A stretch of 64,000 nucleotides of DNA from positions 868,001 to 932,000 of the forward strand of contig JAMXBD010000402.1 of assembly GCA_024138025.1 (NCBI GenBank), read 5' to 3'. This document shows, one piece after another, positions 34,501-46,595 of this stretch. Source of the stretch: Combretum micranthum. Its lineage: Eukaryota; Streptophyta; Magnoliopsida; Myrtales; Combretaceae. The translations under genes were made by a program, and so were the position numbers. Below the pieces are notes generated by a model, which was not told the origin of the DNA, did no database searches, and was given only the letters and a program-made list of their open reading frames with translations. Positions within the stretch are counted from its first letter, which is position 1. The number at the start of each line of letters is the position of its first letter.

Positions 34501-37094
34501 AGGAGTAGTAGCTTTTAGTGTGTTTAAATGTGTGTGAATGTAGTCTTATGTCAACGCGTGCTTTAGTTAATAAATTATGCATACTTGTACAAGATGGAGC
34601 ACAACATCATAGAGCGATTTATACAAGATCATCAAATTCATGTTGAGTAGCACAATGGTTATATTTTAGCTCTATGTTACATTCCTTCACATATTGATTC
34701 TTTCATGTCTAATTAGATAAATTTAAATAAGCAATAGTTTGTACACTTCTCTTAGTGAGGATCTATGCCAGCATTTGGTCAAAGAACAATAATGGGGCAT
34801 CAAAAGAGAGGTTTATGTTGCATTAATTGGGTAACAACCATGATGGAGATGATGCTGATAATGATTATGATGGTGGTTGTGGAGAGGGTGATCGTAGTGC
34901 TAAATGAAGGGAAGATGGAGCTATAAGGGATGCTATGGTTGTTAGAGTGACATCATTTACTAGGCATATAGGGAATTTAGAGAGGCATCATAGTAGAGTA
35001 GGCTCCTACGCAAACTAGTAAGAATTTTAAGTTATGGGTTTCCTAATAAGTGTACCAAGGCAACACCATATTACTAGAGTGCACTCATTCATGTATATAA
35101 GCTAAAAACTACATGTTTTCCTATTTCTTCTATTTGTTGCATGCAAGTGCTTAAGAAGGTCGTAATTTTTCGTCATTTTTTTATATGTCAAAAGCTTAAA
35201 GGTATAAATATACACAATGATAAAGCAGAGGACTAAATGCTTAGCATTGGACTTACCTTGCAATGAAATTATACATAAAGATACCTCATTAATATATGAT
35301 CAAAGTTTTTGAGACCTTTTTTACTTTAGCATAATTGATAGGTTGTTTGTACCACTCAAGAGAATATGTTGTAGAAGTAAGTTGATGATGAGGCCTATGT
35401 ATAGGAAATGGGGGATAAGCCAAAGTCTAATGTAGATATCTTGAAGGTTCTCAAGCATGGATGGATTTTGGTGCAGAGGACTAACCCATCATCGATACAA
35501 CTATCATTTTGTGATGAGCTTGGTCTTTTATGTGACGTATTTTGCCAGTAGAGATATCAAGCTTGATGCAATGATTCATGTGCTATCAAATTTAAACCAG
35601 ACAAATGAGGACCTCCAATAGAAGAGCACTCAGACTGAGCATAATGTTCCATCTTATCAATGGCCTTTATATCAATGGTTGCATTCCACCTCGTCTTTAA
35701 GTAGCAAATTACAATAGCTTCCTCACCCTAATCTATATCCATGGTCTCATCCATTAATAGTTTCTCAGCAAGGGAAATCATCTTAATTATCTTTCATCCG
35801 TGTATTGGTAGTGAAAGAAATCTTAAGTTAAATGATCATTGTTTGAGTGGTTTGACCAAAAAAAAGACAAGTTATGGTAGTTTGCAAAGACAACTAGGGC
35901 CAAAAGAGACCGATTAGGTTAGCTAAATGCAAATAAGATCAACTAAATAGAAACCAGAGGAAATTTAGTTGATTGGATTTCATTGGTGTCAATTTCCTTT
36001 TCTTTTTATAGATATTTTGGTATATTTAGATGTATATATGAAATAAGATTCGATATAAATTATGGTTATAGTCACTTAAATTAGGAATTCCTGATCATAA
36101 CGAAAATATAAGAAAGAATTTATCTTTGATCCCTAAAATAAAAAAAAAAATTAAATACTTTTAAGAAAAGAAAACCAATCAAATCCTAATGTTGCATTTT
36201 CAATTCTACAACTTAGTAGCAACCACTTTTCTCAACAAATTATAGACAATAATTGAAGTTATAATTTTAACCTTTCAATAAATTGATATTTCTTCTTCTT
36301 TTTTTTTTTTTTTCATGCACTATTAATCTTCTTTTGTATTTACATAATACTAAGAAAACCTCCTAAAATAGGCTACATTGTATCTTAGAGAAATTTTCTA
36401 GGTAGCTTTTCTTTTCAATATAAGCATGCCAAGTCACTATTCTCTTGGTTGGTTAATTACATGGATGCTAAAATTGAAACTCAACATTTTGATAAAGTTA
36501 CATATTTACTATAGTGGAGAAAGTAATTTAGCCCTTTTGAAAGACTTCCCTAAAATTTTTTTCTATACGAAGTTACATTATATGTTTCTTGACACATTTA
36601 TAATGATAAATACACATTACATATAATTTCACACTTCATATAGTAATAACTACAACATACATCATTTTTATAATAAGGAAAGGGCGATTTGCACTTGTCT
36701 ATTTTAATAGACAATTAGTTTTCATACTACTAATTATGAGTACTCTCTCTATATATATACTACATACAAATATGCTCTATATAATAAATATGCTACAATT
36801 TTTTTTTGTATGTAGATGTATTGTATATAGTATTAATAGTAAATAAAACTAAACAATTGACTATTTATTTATATATTTTATTATTGATCAATGTAGCACA
36901 TGATTCAAAGAATTTTGATGTTGGATTTTTTTTTCCATTTAAAAGCGTTCTAAATTTTATTTGAAATTTCTGCAAAATTTTAAAGGGAAAAATTCTATCT
37001 GTTTTGTTTAAGTTTCTAATAAACGAACATTATAGAAACTTATCAATCATCATTTTAAAAAATTATCTATTGAAAAGTAAAATATAGATGTTAC
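31490..37094 (-). other. TNL-B intron 2 (5.6 kb) with repeat debris
   Basis: The sequence between the GT donor after MENK (37094) and the pyrimidine-rich AG acceptor (31490). It holds a (TA)n at about 31559-31591, a palindromic foldback element at about 32087-32290, several poly(A) runs, and a GC-richer part around 34800-35000 without an intact frame. I found no NBS or LRR coding sequence in it. TNL introns at this position are usually far shorter, so most of this length is probably inserted DNA. Confidence 0.6.
32087..32290. mobile_element. Foldback element in TNL-B intron 2
   Basis: The left arm (TAATTTGCAAGTACACC ... TTACTTCATGTAC ... TTTAAATTCATGCATTTAGA) pairs with the inverted right arm (AATTACAAATACACATC ... 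TTACTTCATCCTC ... TTTAAAAAGTATGCATTTAG). It is about 200 bp and has no open frame. No target duplication was established. Confidence 0.5.
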
Positions 37095-38193
37095 CTTATT
37101 TTCCATAAATAATTTTGTTGCCTCCTCTATATTCCACAACCTACTACATCTTTCAAGTTCTCTTTGCTCTTCTCGAACAATTTCCCTGCCGAGATCTCTT
37201 AGCTGGTCATGCATCCAGAATTCTTGGTTCTCTAGTATTTTTATTAGGGACATTTGTTGAAGAAGTTCTATTGCTTCTTTTGGATATTGAGACTCCTCCT
37301 AAAAATGAATTGCAATTCTATAGTCGTCTCCAATGAAAAAGCAAGCTATATCAAGAAATATTTGCTTTTGTATTTCATCTAATGCCTCATAACTAATAAT
37401 TAACTTTTTACGAATCTCCAAATGAGGAACCACTTCTAATTTGTCCAACGTAAATTCCCATACTTCACGACTCTTACCATATAAAAGAGAACCAAAAACC
37501 TCAAGGGCTACAGGAAGTCCCGCACTTATCTCCACTGCTTTTTGAGAGAGAGAAGAATATTCATTCGGTGGATTGTCTTTTCGAAATGCATGTTTGCTAA
37601 AAAGTTGAAGATCTAAAGGAGCTTCTAAACCACCAAGTTCATAAGGTCGAATGACTTTGAATGAATCAATGATGCTTTTGTTTCTGGTGGTTACAATTAT
37701 TACACTTCCACAACCAAAGCAATCATGTTTTCCTATAAAACCTTCTAATTGGGATTTTCCATCAACATCATCCAAAAGAATAATAACTTTCTTATTAGAA
37801 AATCTTTCCCTTATTTTACCAATACCTTCATCTTCATTAGAGATATTTGCCGATGCCCTACCAAGAATGTCTGTAATCAATCTCTTGTATAGAAACACCA
37901 TACCTTTTGACCAAGATGTTTCTCTGATGTCGGCAAGAAAGCTGTGACTTTCTAAATTAGACAAAAGATCATTATAAATGGCTTTGGCAAGAGTTGTTTT
38001 TCCCATGCCACCCATCCCATAAATACCAATGATCTTAACAGCATTAGTGTCAGCAGATAACATACTTGAAATTTCTTTGACATGATGATCAATTCCAACT
38101 AAGTAATCAGTTATAACCAAATATGCTTTCTTTAATTCACGTAATACCACATTCGTTACTTCTTTTGTTAGCTCTCCCTCTCTTTTGAAGAAT
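37095..38193 (-). CDS. TNL-B exon 2, NB-ARC domain with premature TAG
   Basis: Begins after the acceptor TATACAG at 38194 and reads FFKREGELTKEV. NB-ARC motifs appear in order: P-loop IYGMGGMGKTTLAKAIYN, kinase-2 KKVIILLDDVD, RNBS-B SVIIVTTRNKSII, RNBS-C YELGGLEAPLDLQLFSKHAF, GLPL ISAGLPVALEVFGSLL, RNBS-D IFLDIACFFIG. A TAG at 37299-37301 follows RIAIHF. The same frame then stays open for EESQYPKEAIELLQQMSLIK and the MHD block FWMHDQLRDLGREIV, and ends MENK at a GT donor (37094-37093). Because the frame continues unchanged, the TAG looks like a point mutation, possibly from TGG (Trp). The annotated span ignores the stop. Confidence 0.92.
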
Positions 38194-40033
38194 CTGTATA
38201 AAGAAAAGGATGAAAATATTAGATAATTGAAAGCTGATATCAAACATTACTAATTACAAGTTGGGAAAAAAATTGCTAGCAAAGAATTTAATATCAAAGG
38301 AAAGGGATACAATGCATTTACTATGTACAAAAATTGGATATATTACAGAAGGAAAAAAAATCATTTTCTTCTCAAATTTTGGAAGAAATAGAGGAAAAGG
38401 GAGGTAATGGATTTGAAAGAAAAGATCTTTTTAGGCCCACATAAGTCTTCCTTTTGAATATGGAGCGAATGTGGGGAAATTTCATGAAATTACAAAAATA
38501 TCTTTTAATGATGAGATTATTTTTAATTTTGCAAGCAGTTTTATAGTTTAACTAGTTTAAGAAAAAAATTTAACTAACTTTACTTACAAAATGATTCTTT
38601 ACAATTCTTTTTACTAAAACAAGACATTCACTTTCACCTTTTTATCTTTCCTTTTTTTGTTCTGTGTTTTTTTTTAATTCCAATTTCTTTCCTTCTAAAA
38701 AGGAGAAGAAAGAAGAAAAATAAGAAAAATCTTATGGATAAAAAAAGTATAAAGAGAGCATTAGAGGTTTGTTTGGATTGTCTAATTTTCATTTATATTT
38801 AATTTACTTTGTAACTTATCTATATCTCATCTTTATTTGGTCAGTTTATTAGTAAAAATATTTATTTTTATTTGTACTTATTTATACACAAATATTTATT
38901 TAAAAATAATAAAAATAAAATATTAAAACAATAAGAAAAGAAAACAAACAGGCGTTGAAAAAGTTAATAGGTCACTTGGGGAATGGTGAGAGGCCAAAAA
39001 TAAAAGAGAAATAAATAGAAATAGAAAAGAGAAATATCAAATAATGAGGACAATCAAAGCAATAAAAAAGTCACACAATATATTATTTGAATGTAAATTC
39101 TTCCATTAAAAAAAAAAAGAAAATTATGTTGTTGTATATTAATACTATTATTATTACATTTTTTTTACACGGTGCATTGGTTGTAAGGTATCTCGCTTGA
39201 TAAACAACTCTTTATATAAAAATCTGCAAATCATTACTTAATATTCAAAATTCTTTATTTACTTTACCAACAGACCGACTTACGTCATATCACTATCATA
39301 TATGAGTTAAATTAATCTTGTGATACCCAGTCAACTATTTTTTTTTTTTGTTTTTTTCATATTGGAAGTTGCTAGTTAATATGACTATGAGTTACATTTT
39401 TTTTTATATTACAGATATATTAATTGAAAAAAAAATAGCTGCATCACTTGTCACATCAATATTAGATATTGTGTGAAAATTATGAGACTATTCAAAATAC
39501 TGCTTTCATTTCATACTGTATCAATTAGATGATGAGACAACCAGACTCGGCACTGAACTGGCCCGGACCTGTCAGATCATGGGCTCCGAGAGTTACAGTT
39601 CGGAACCAATCCGGAACACAGCTCAGACCCGACCCATGTTGTCGTATAAGTCAAATCAATGCATATTCTTAGCACCCAAAAAATTTCAATGTATAATCAG
39701 ATCATGCGTAAGCATATTTTTTATAAGTTTTGCTGCTAAAATGCCCTTTTAAAAATATTAAAAAAAAATCGTTTGTTTCATGTGATTTAGTTTTCCGTAT
39801 TTTTAATCATCTGAAGACATAAATAATAAAGCTATTAGCATTTTGTATAACACATGTTTATCATATTGGATAGACAAATATAATAAGAAAATAATCCAAC
39901 ATTTTTCAAATTTATCTTTCAAATAAATAATAACCAGCGTGTGCAGGATGTATAACGCAATTCATATATTTTTGACATTCATATATCAGATATTGTTTTG
40001 AAAAGCAAAAATCATCCCATAGTAATAAAATAC
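38194..40033 (-). other. TNL-B intron 1 (1.84 kb)
   Basis: Bounded by GT (40033-40032) and AG (38195-38194) on the minus strand. It is AT-rich. A C/G-rich patch at about 39541-39650 (CCCGGACC, GACCCGACCC) looks like a dispersed-repeat fragment similar in style to the blocks at 940-1080. A T-rich segment at 38765-38950 resembles text at 3655-3840. No coding sequence is seen. Confidence 0.7.
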
Positions 40034-40536
40034 CTGCTGGTGGTGCTATAAATGTCCCAACCACTTAATTCTCCCGCCTCTCTTAAAGCCGCTCTCCAAC
40101 CCTCAATAACATTCTCATCGTAGCACTTCTCATGAATTTCAAAAGCTTTTGCATAACTGTTGGATTGATTACGAACTTCGGATGGCGCTTCATCATAAAA
40201 GATGGGCATCACTTTTAATCCATTAGATCTCTTACATTCCACGATTTCAGACAACTCTTTAAGACACCATTTGCTTTCAGCATAGCCTTTTGAGAAGATG
40301 GGTATGGCGATCTTGGATTCTTTAATACCTTTAAGGAGTTCTGGTCCAATCTTTTCTCCCTTTCTAAGCTCTTCATCATCTCTAAAAACCCTGATTCCAG
40401 CATCAACAAGTCTATGGTAAAGGTGATCGGTTAAATTGCCTCGAGTATCCGGACCTCTAAAGCTTAAAAATACTTCGTAGTCGAATCCTGCTGTAGATAC
40501 CCCCTCATCAGACTCTATGAGACTTTTTGAACTCAT
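40034..40536 (-). CDS. TNL-B exon 1, TIR domain
   Basis: Starts at a true ATG (MSSKSLIESDEGV). The TIR domain spans about residues 19-160: DYEVFLSFRGPDTRGNLTDH (box 1), VDAGIRVFRDDEELRKGEKI, IAIPIFSKGYAESKWCLKEL (box 2, containing the glutamate-bearing WCLKEL), LKVMPIFYDE and GWRAALREAGELSGWDI. It ends at 40034 in phase 2, immediately before a GT donor (AGCAG then GTATTT on the minus strand). Of the three TIR exons here it is the only one with every box and the splice donor intact. No convincing TATA box was seen in the 250 bp upstream. Confidence 0.92.
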
Positions 40537-41557
40537 TTTTAATAAGAAACAAGAATGGACAGCTCAAATGAAATACCAGGATGGATCTATACGATGTGGT
40601 GGATAAGTACTTCTAACTCTATTGCAGAAAGAAGAAAAAATGGAATTCGCAACTTTGCTGTTTTCTTTTTTTTTTTTCTAAAAAAAAAAACCCTCGGAGA
40701 GTGGAGGTGTTTCCTTTGGATAGCAGTATGGTCAATAGTGCGGTTCCTATTGCTTTCCCTGTATGCTGCCGTGGGTTTTTTTAATTGCGGTTAAAAGAAA
40801 AAAAACAAAAAAAAAGGCAAAGTGGCCCAATGGGCATCACGTGGGCTTTGCCGAAGACTCTTAGATGTAAATTGGCCTCCAGCTGTCAGATTCCATAAAA
40901 TAATTGAATGTGATCTGATATATATTTTAGAAAGGATTTTCGGATATAAGGTTTCACTCCTATTCTGATCTGCCGTTATATGTTTACATGATAATTAATG
41001 AATTTTATAAAATTTCACACTAATTTAAAATGTTAAAATTCCTGATAAAATTTCAACAATTTGAACTTACTAATTTCTCTACAAGGGCTCAAAAAGCAAA
41101 TTTTATATAAAGATTTAGTATATACTGATAATAACTAATAAGAATGACGGCTTAAAATTGCTCGATCGTCTATCATCGTAATGTTTGTTCTTCTTTGTGG
41201 TTCTCCGCATGTTTATTCCTCTGTTTTTACCAAAAAAAAAAAAAAAAAAGAAGAAGTAATTAAATAAAGATAATGTTGTCTTTTATTTTTCGATAAAGTA
41301 ATCTAGTAGAAAAAATTGGGCAATCACAAAATAGTCCACAAAAGTAAAAACTCTTGTGATTTTTTTTTTTTACCAGATTACTCACTTTTACCAGTTAATA
41401 ATAACTTTATCGTCTACTTTTTCTTTTCTTTTTGCTTTTTCTTACTTTTAGTCGTGTTGGAGTATAATATTTGAGCTTACTATTAGGACCAAACAGTAGA
41501 TCCGAACAAAATTATTTTAATTGAATCAAACCAAACCGGTGTTTAAAAGAAAATTTT
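40537..41557. other. Spacer upstream of TNL-B
   Basis: The presumed promoter side of TNL-B. No canonical TATA box was found at a typical distance. Poly(A)/poly(T) runs occur near 40667-40690, 40797-40815 and 41232-41249. The open frame at 40555-40794 is partly built from these runs. Confidence 0.4.
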
Positions 41558-41565
41558 GCCCTAAA

Positions 41566-42299
41566 CAAGGTTGTTAAACTCGCTATTCTATGTAGAATCG
41601 CTAGGAGGTCAGTAGAATCGAAACGTAGAAACGTAAGTTTCTACAACCTTTGCAAAATAGCTTTGAAAAATTATAAGAATACTTATAGAAGACATAAAAC
41701 ACATAATGAATGTTAAAAAAATAAAGAAATTAAGTTATCTTTTTCATAATTACTCTTAGTCTATAATATAACACATATAAAAAAGAGCAAATAAAGTCAA
41801 AATTAATTTATTTTCTATTACTTTGTTTGAAATAAGTGATAAATTATAGGATAATCAAAATCTTCAACTTATTAAATGCTTAATTATATAAATGAAATAA
41901 ATAAGTTTTCTTGTCAACTTTATAGCTACAACTTAACTTAAATGAATTCCATAAATGTAGAACAAGAGTTTTCATGGTAGGGAGGGAATAAGATAGAGAG
42001 ACTGTGTGGAAACCAAATAGAAACGACAATAAAAAAGATACATCATTCTAATTCTTAATAATTGATGAGCTTATAAATATACAGTCGTATTTTTTATATT
42101 TTAGCTTAATTAACTCAAATAGGTAGAATCGGTAAATTCGATTAAAATCGTAAGATTCTACCAAGTTTACATGTAGACTCGGTTGAAATCGTAAGATTTT
42201 ATCAAAAAATGATACTACGCACGAGTCAACTCGGAATGACCTCCTAAAATCGTAAACTCGTAGAATCATATAGGTAAAATCGCAATTTTGACAACTATG
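41566..42299. mobile_element. Non-autonomous hAT element with 8-bp target duplication
   Basis: A 734-bp element flanked by the identical 8-mer GCCCTAAA (41558-41565 and 42300-42307). Its ends are CAAGGTTGTTAAA on the left and, read inverted, CATAGTTGTCAAAA on the right. An 8-bp duplication with short terminal inverted repeats starting CA is the hAT signature. Internally it is rich in TAGAATCG/CGATTCTA motifs in both orientations and shares TAGGAGGTCA near both ends. It has no transposase frame. The hAT transposase fossil at 7930-9100 shows the superfamily has been active in this genome, but no direct link is shown. Confidence 0.75.
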
Positions 42300-42537
42300 G
42301 CCCTAAATAAGATCCAAATCCACTACTATCACCGTTTTCAGATGGAGAATGAATTCAAGAAAATGTAGTATTAGGAGGCTTGCATGCGAATTGAAAAAAT
42401 CAGAGAGTTCCCTTGCCACCTGTTATTTCTGTGAATGAGAAGATTTCGCTATGCGTCAAATACAAATTATTTGTCACGCAAGTAATATTGTATTTGTTTG
42501 ACCAGTGGGTGCAGTGGGATTGTTTGCCTTATTGATA

Positions 42538-42893
42538 GGGAAGTTGCAAAACACCTCTAAACTTTAATCTAAATGTTCATATATTTTCTAAACTTTCATA
42601 TTGAAAATAACACTTTATATTTTGATAAATTGGTCAGATAAAGAACACTTGATTTTTCAGTTTAATAGAACACATCAAAATGAAAGTTTAAAAGGATGTT
42701 AAAACACACTTTAATGAGTTTAAGTGACTTTTTTCTTTTTTTTTTTTTTTTACCAAAATCTAATTTTAAGGGGGCTATTATTAACTTTTAGGGGTAATTT
42801 GTCAATTTATCGAAGTTTAAGGAAATAACTTACCATATTTGAAAGTTTAGAGGCGTATGCGCAACTAAATTATGAAGGCTTTGCATTTTTCCC
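42538..42893. mobile_element. Foldback element
   Basis: The left end GGGAAGTTGCAAAACACCTC and the inverted right end (GGGAAAAATGCAAAGC ... CGCCTCTAAACTTTCAAATA) form an imperfect long palindrome around CCTCTAAACTTT. The internal T-run is at about 42733-42751. There is no open frame and no certain target duplication. Confidence 0.5.
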
Positions 42894-43542
42894 TTAAATT
42901 TTTAAACATTCTCTTGATAATTACAAAGAAGGAACTTTTTTGATAAATGATTATTGCTCAAATTTATCAACTGAGCCACACAATATGTTTTGAGACCTTA
43001 AAAAAAAATTGGAAGATGTAGTTAGATTTGATTTGGAGGATGAATTAAATTGTGCGTATTTCCTAAAATCGCTAGGGATGGAATTGTCGTTACCTGTAAA
43101 GTTATCCAAACTTGAGATATTGAGATATTAACAATAAAGTTATCCCAGTAAATAACAGTTAACATATTTATGCAATGATATATAATATACATTTATTTGG
43201 GGTAGAGTGTACAAGACATACCTCTAGCAACTTACATGATATAGGGTTCAAATCCCACTAAATATTCCTCTTGAAAGTACCGATATATAAATACTTAATA
43301 AGTATATGAGCCCTGTAAGGTTATTAATGTGCTTAGAAATAGTCAGTTAGTAAGGTCTATTTATGCTAGATTTTTCAAATCCAAGAAATAATTTAACATA
43401 CTGTGGAAATTAATATAGTATAATATAACAACTAATAAGTTGTGTAATTTAGATATCATATGAACACATAGCAGAAAAAAAGTAATTTTCAATATGTATA
43501 TCACAAAAGAAAGGTAGCTATCATCATGTATGAGCAAATTAC

Positions 43543-44009
43543 CTATTGGTGCCACTCTCAATGTCCCAACCTTAAAGGCATCCTACCTCTTTCAAAGCTT
43601 TTTTCCAGTTTGCAATGGTTTCCTTATCATAATATTTCTCATGTGATTCAAGCACCTCTCCATAGTTTCCAGTTTGATTACGAACCTCAGTAGGTGTAAC
43701 ATCATAAAAAGTAGGCATGATTTTTAATCCGGTAGTTCTCTTACACTCCACAATCTTTGCCAACTCTATAAGACACCATTTGCTCGCAGCATAACATTTT
43801 AAGAAGATGGCTATAGCAATTCCAGGTTCATCATCATTTTTAAAAACTCTAATTCCCTTTTCAATGAGATTAAAATAAAGATGACTTGTAAAACCATTTT
43901 GAGTATCAGGCCCTCTAAAGCTTAAAAACACTTCATATTCCATACATATTGAAGAAGTATTTGATACTCCTTCGTCAGATTCGATGGGATTTTTTGAACT
44001 CATTTTCAT
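43543..44009 (-). pseudogene. TNL-C: orphan TIR exon with internal deletion
   Basis: A third TIR exon. It reads MKMSSKNPIESDEGV, EYEVFLSFRGPDTQNGFTSH, GIRVFKNDDE, then directly PGIAIAIFLKCYAASKWCLI and LKIMPTFYDVTPTEVRNQTG, and ends KKALKEVG. Against TNL-B, about 16 residues between VFKNDDE and the IAI strand (the LRKGEKIGPELLKGIKESK helix) are missing. A frameshift precedes the terminal GWDIESGTNR, which is still followed by a GT donor (43542). The ATG at 44009 is preferred over the upstream one at 44039 because its sequence matches the sister exons. No NBS exon is found in the 3 kb before TNL-B, so it is an isolated relic. Confidence 0.85.
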
Positions 44010-46594
44010 CGTGAAGCAAGAATGGAACACTAAGTTCATAGGTTGAAAGACGAAGCTAGACCGGGTTTAGTGGGCAGCGGCTTTTGGTTCTTGATAAGTG
44101 AAGGGCTTCCGTTGGATAGTGGTGTTTCTAGTCAAAAAGATGTCCTGGAAATTTAAATCTCATTGCACCGAAAGTGCTGTCGGAATGTCTTTTTATTCAT
44201 GTGAGGTGCCTTGCTGCTTCGTATTTCACATATATAATTCCATATGCTCACGACTTTAAGAAAGAGTGATATCCCATCCTGTTATTGTCTTTAACTTTAA
44301 TCATCATTGCGTCTCTCTTTCAATTACTTTTTTTCTCCTTTATTTTGAATACATATTTTTAATTTATTCTTCTTACAATTTTACTTTTTCTCTTCTTACG
44401 ATTCGTTTTACTTTTTAATTATATATATATATATATATTTGTATTCTGAATTTTTGGTTAATCTTTTCTTCCCTCTCTATGTTTCTCTTTTACCTTCTTT
44501 ACACTTTGTCCCTTTGATGAAACTCAGCTTTTTTGTATTTATCATAGTGTGTACATGTGAAACAAATTAATTACCACACTCATGGAAAACTAAACCGATA
44601 TATTTTTAAATTTCTTGAAACACACCTTTTTTTTTTAATTTTAAAATATGTGCATACCTATAAACAGTCATTAATATCTTGATTAGCGGAGGTGGATGGA
44701 TAAAATTTTGTACTTGGAATTGGAACGCTCCCTATCAAACAAGAATGCGCATGACTCATCCAGCTTTTTTATTAATTAAAATTAAAACTAGAACAAACTT
44801 AAAAAAATAAAGAAATTTTAATTATAAATAAAAAAAATTAAACTCAAAAATAAGTTGAGTCGAATGGCATTATAGATTTTAACCATTTTTTGTTCTTTTA
44901 AGTCGTCTTAAAAAATATGCTTTTATTTATACAAAACCACTCCTAAATCTAAAAAGATATGCTTGTCGAGTCTAAGTGAAGGTGTTCCTTCCTGTTCCAC
45001 TAATGTCCCCTCTGTACCCTTGATATTGCAATCAATGTTTTTGGACAAATCAAATGTAGGCTTCATGCTATGGACATTCATATTTTAATTTACGGAAAAT
45101 GTTCATTGAAATGTGTGTCTGTTAATTACGATACATATTTTTGTTTTACATGGATTTCGTTTAAATTTTAAATTAATAAATTGGTTCTTTAATGATGTTT
45201 CCCTAAAAAAAATGCTATTTAGATTTATAATATCAATTACATACTTTATGAAAAATAAATATGTATAAAACATTAAAGTTACATTATTTAATGTCTTAAT
45301 AATTATATACTTATTAAAATGAAGGCAAAGTCAGCTTACTTTTGTTTCAAGTTGCGTTACGTGAGCATTATTTTTAAGTGTTATTATCATATTTTGGTGT
45401 CATAACTCTACTTATTTTTACAATTAATTTTTTGAAATTTAAAATATCAATTTGACACCTAAATTTCATTTATTTCTACAATTAATTATATAAACTTTAT
45501 CAAATTTCGCAATCGATACTTATATCCATTTTTTAATTAGTTACCTCAAATAGAGATTATAAATGAACTCAAAAGTTTATATGTAGTAAACTTATAAATT
45601 TTAAATAGTTAATTATACGAATTTATAAAGTTTAATTATAAATACGATATTTAATTTGTTTTTAGAGACCCTACGCCTAGGGCATTAGGGAGGAACTTTA
45701 CAACTCATTATCCAGGCTAGGAAAGTGCCTCTCAATTTATGAGCTCTAGATGATTGAACTATATTCTGGGGGGAAAAAACAAAGAGATGTTAGTAGCCCT
45801 TAATGTATGCTCTTCATAAAATAATTATCAGATGGAACAATTTTCTTACAAATTATGTTAAGCTATAGTATGATCAATACCGTGTGAAATGAAAGGAGTG
45901 TGACAATATGACATTTGATGTCCCATAAATTAATTACAATTTATACAGTTTGTCCACTTTTCTCGGGATACAAATAATTACAATTTATATAGTTTGTCCA
46001 CTTTTCTCGGGATACAATTATAGGAAGATTTAAATATATGTTAAATGATCTAACATGTCTATCTTGCTAATAATGGATCTCCTTATATTCCCGTCATTTC
46101 CTCCTTCCTCAAAATGTAAAACAAAAATATAAATAAAAACAAAGCAGTGAGATACAACTCCTCCAAAGGCTTTGCCATGGTAATACTTATGACCTGCACG
46201 CCTCTTAATAGAAATAAGTCCTTTAAATGGCAATAACAAAAAACCTTGATTAACTAATAATACTAGTAACAATATATAGGGCTGCAAATAAATTGAGCTA
46301 AAGTGAGCCAAACATCTATAGGGCTCATGCTTGGCTCTTTAAAATATTATTAAACTCCTAAACCAATCTTTTGTATTGTGCCTAAAATTCAAGCTCAAAG
46401 TCAGCTCATTTAAATAAAGAGTTCCATTTCAAGCTCAGACTTAACTCATTTAAAAATGGAGCTTGAGCCAAACTTGAGTACCTCACAAGTACTTGATTTG
46501 TGTGTCTAAGATACGAGATATAGTTAAATACTCGACAACAGATATACAAAATGAATAAATATATAGATAATTTTATAAGTAGAGTACATTAATT
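44010..46594. other. AT-rich spacer
   Basis: No gene is recognised. It holds a (TA)n at about 44419-44438. A 41-bp sequence (ATTACAATTTATACAGTTTG and following CTCGGGATACAA) is repeated twice in tandem at about 45936-46018. An open frame at 46030-46311 (minus) has a hydrophobic start but no motif I recognise. Confidence 0.4.
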
Positions 46595-46595
46595 A

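Larger units (their letters stand above)
23566..40536 (-). pseudogene. TNL-B: full-layout TIR-NBS-LRR gene, disabled
   Basis: Four exons on the minus strand form a complete TNL. Exon 1 TIR is 40034-40536, exon 2 NBS 37095-38193, exon 3 linker 31118-31489, and exon 4 LRR 30734-30990 plus 23566-25231. All three junctions have GT-AG ends and compatible phase: 503 + 1099 = 1602 nt, phase 0; exon 3 is 372 nt, phase 0. Introns are about 1.84 kb, 5.6 kb and 127 bp. TNL proteins are cytoplasmic or nuclear immune receptors: LRR recognition, NBS nucleotide switching, TIR NADase signalling. Lesions seen are an in-frame TAG at 37299-37301 between RNBS-D and MHD, a 5,502-bp insertion in exon 4 (25232-30733), a frame change near 24830, and a 1-bp deletion near 24089. 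Long exons without other stops suggest fairly recent inactivation. A truncated TIR-NBS product up to the TAG remains possible. Confidence 0.9.

Noticed and set aside
34440..35000. Possible transposase remnant inside TNL-B intron 2
   Set aside because: The aspartate-rich stretch could not be matched to any transposase motif in any frame with confidence.
43220..43270. tRNA or SINE signal (GGTTCAAATCCC, box B-like)
   Set aside because: Box A and cloverleaf pairing could not be found; only a B-box-like string remains.
46030..46311. 93-codon frame with hydrophobic N-terminus
   Set aside because: No recognisable family; surrounding sequence is AT-rich repeat debris.
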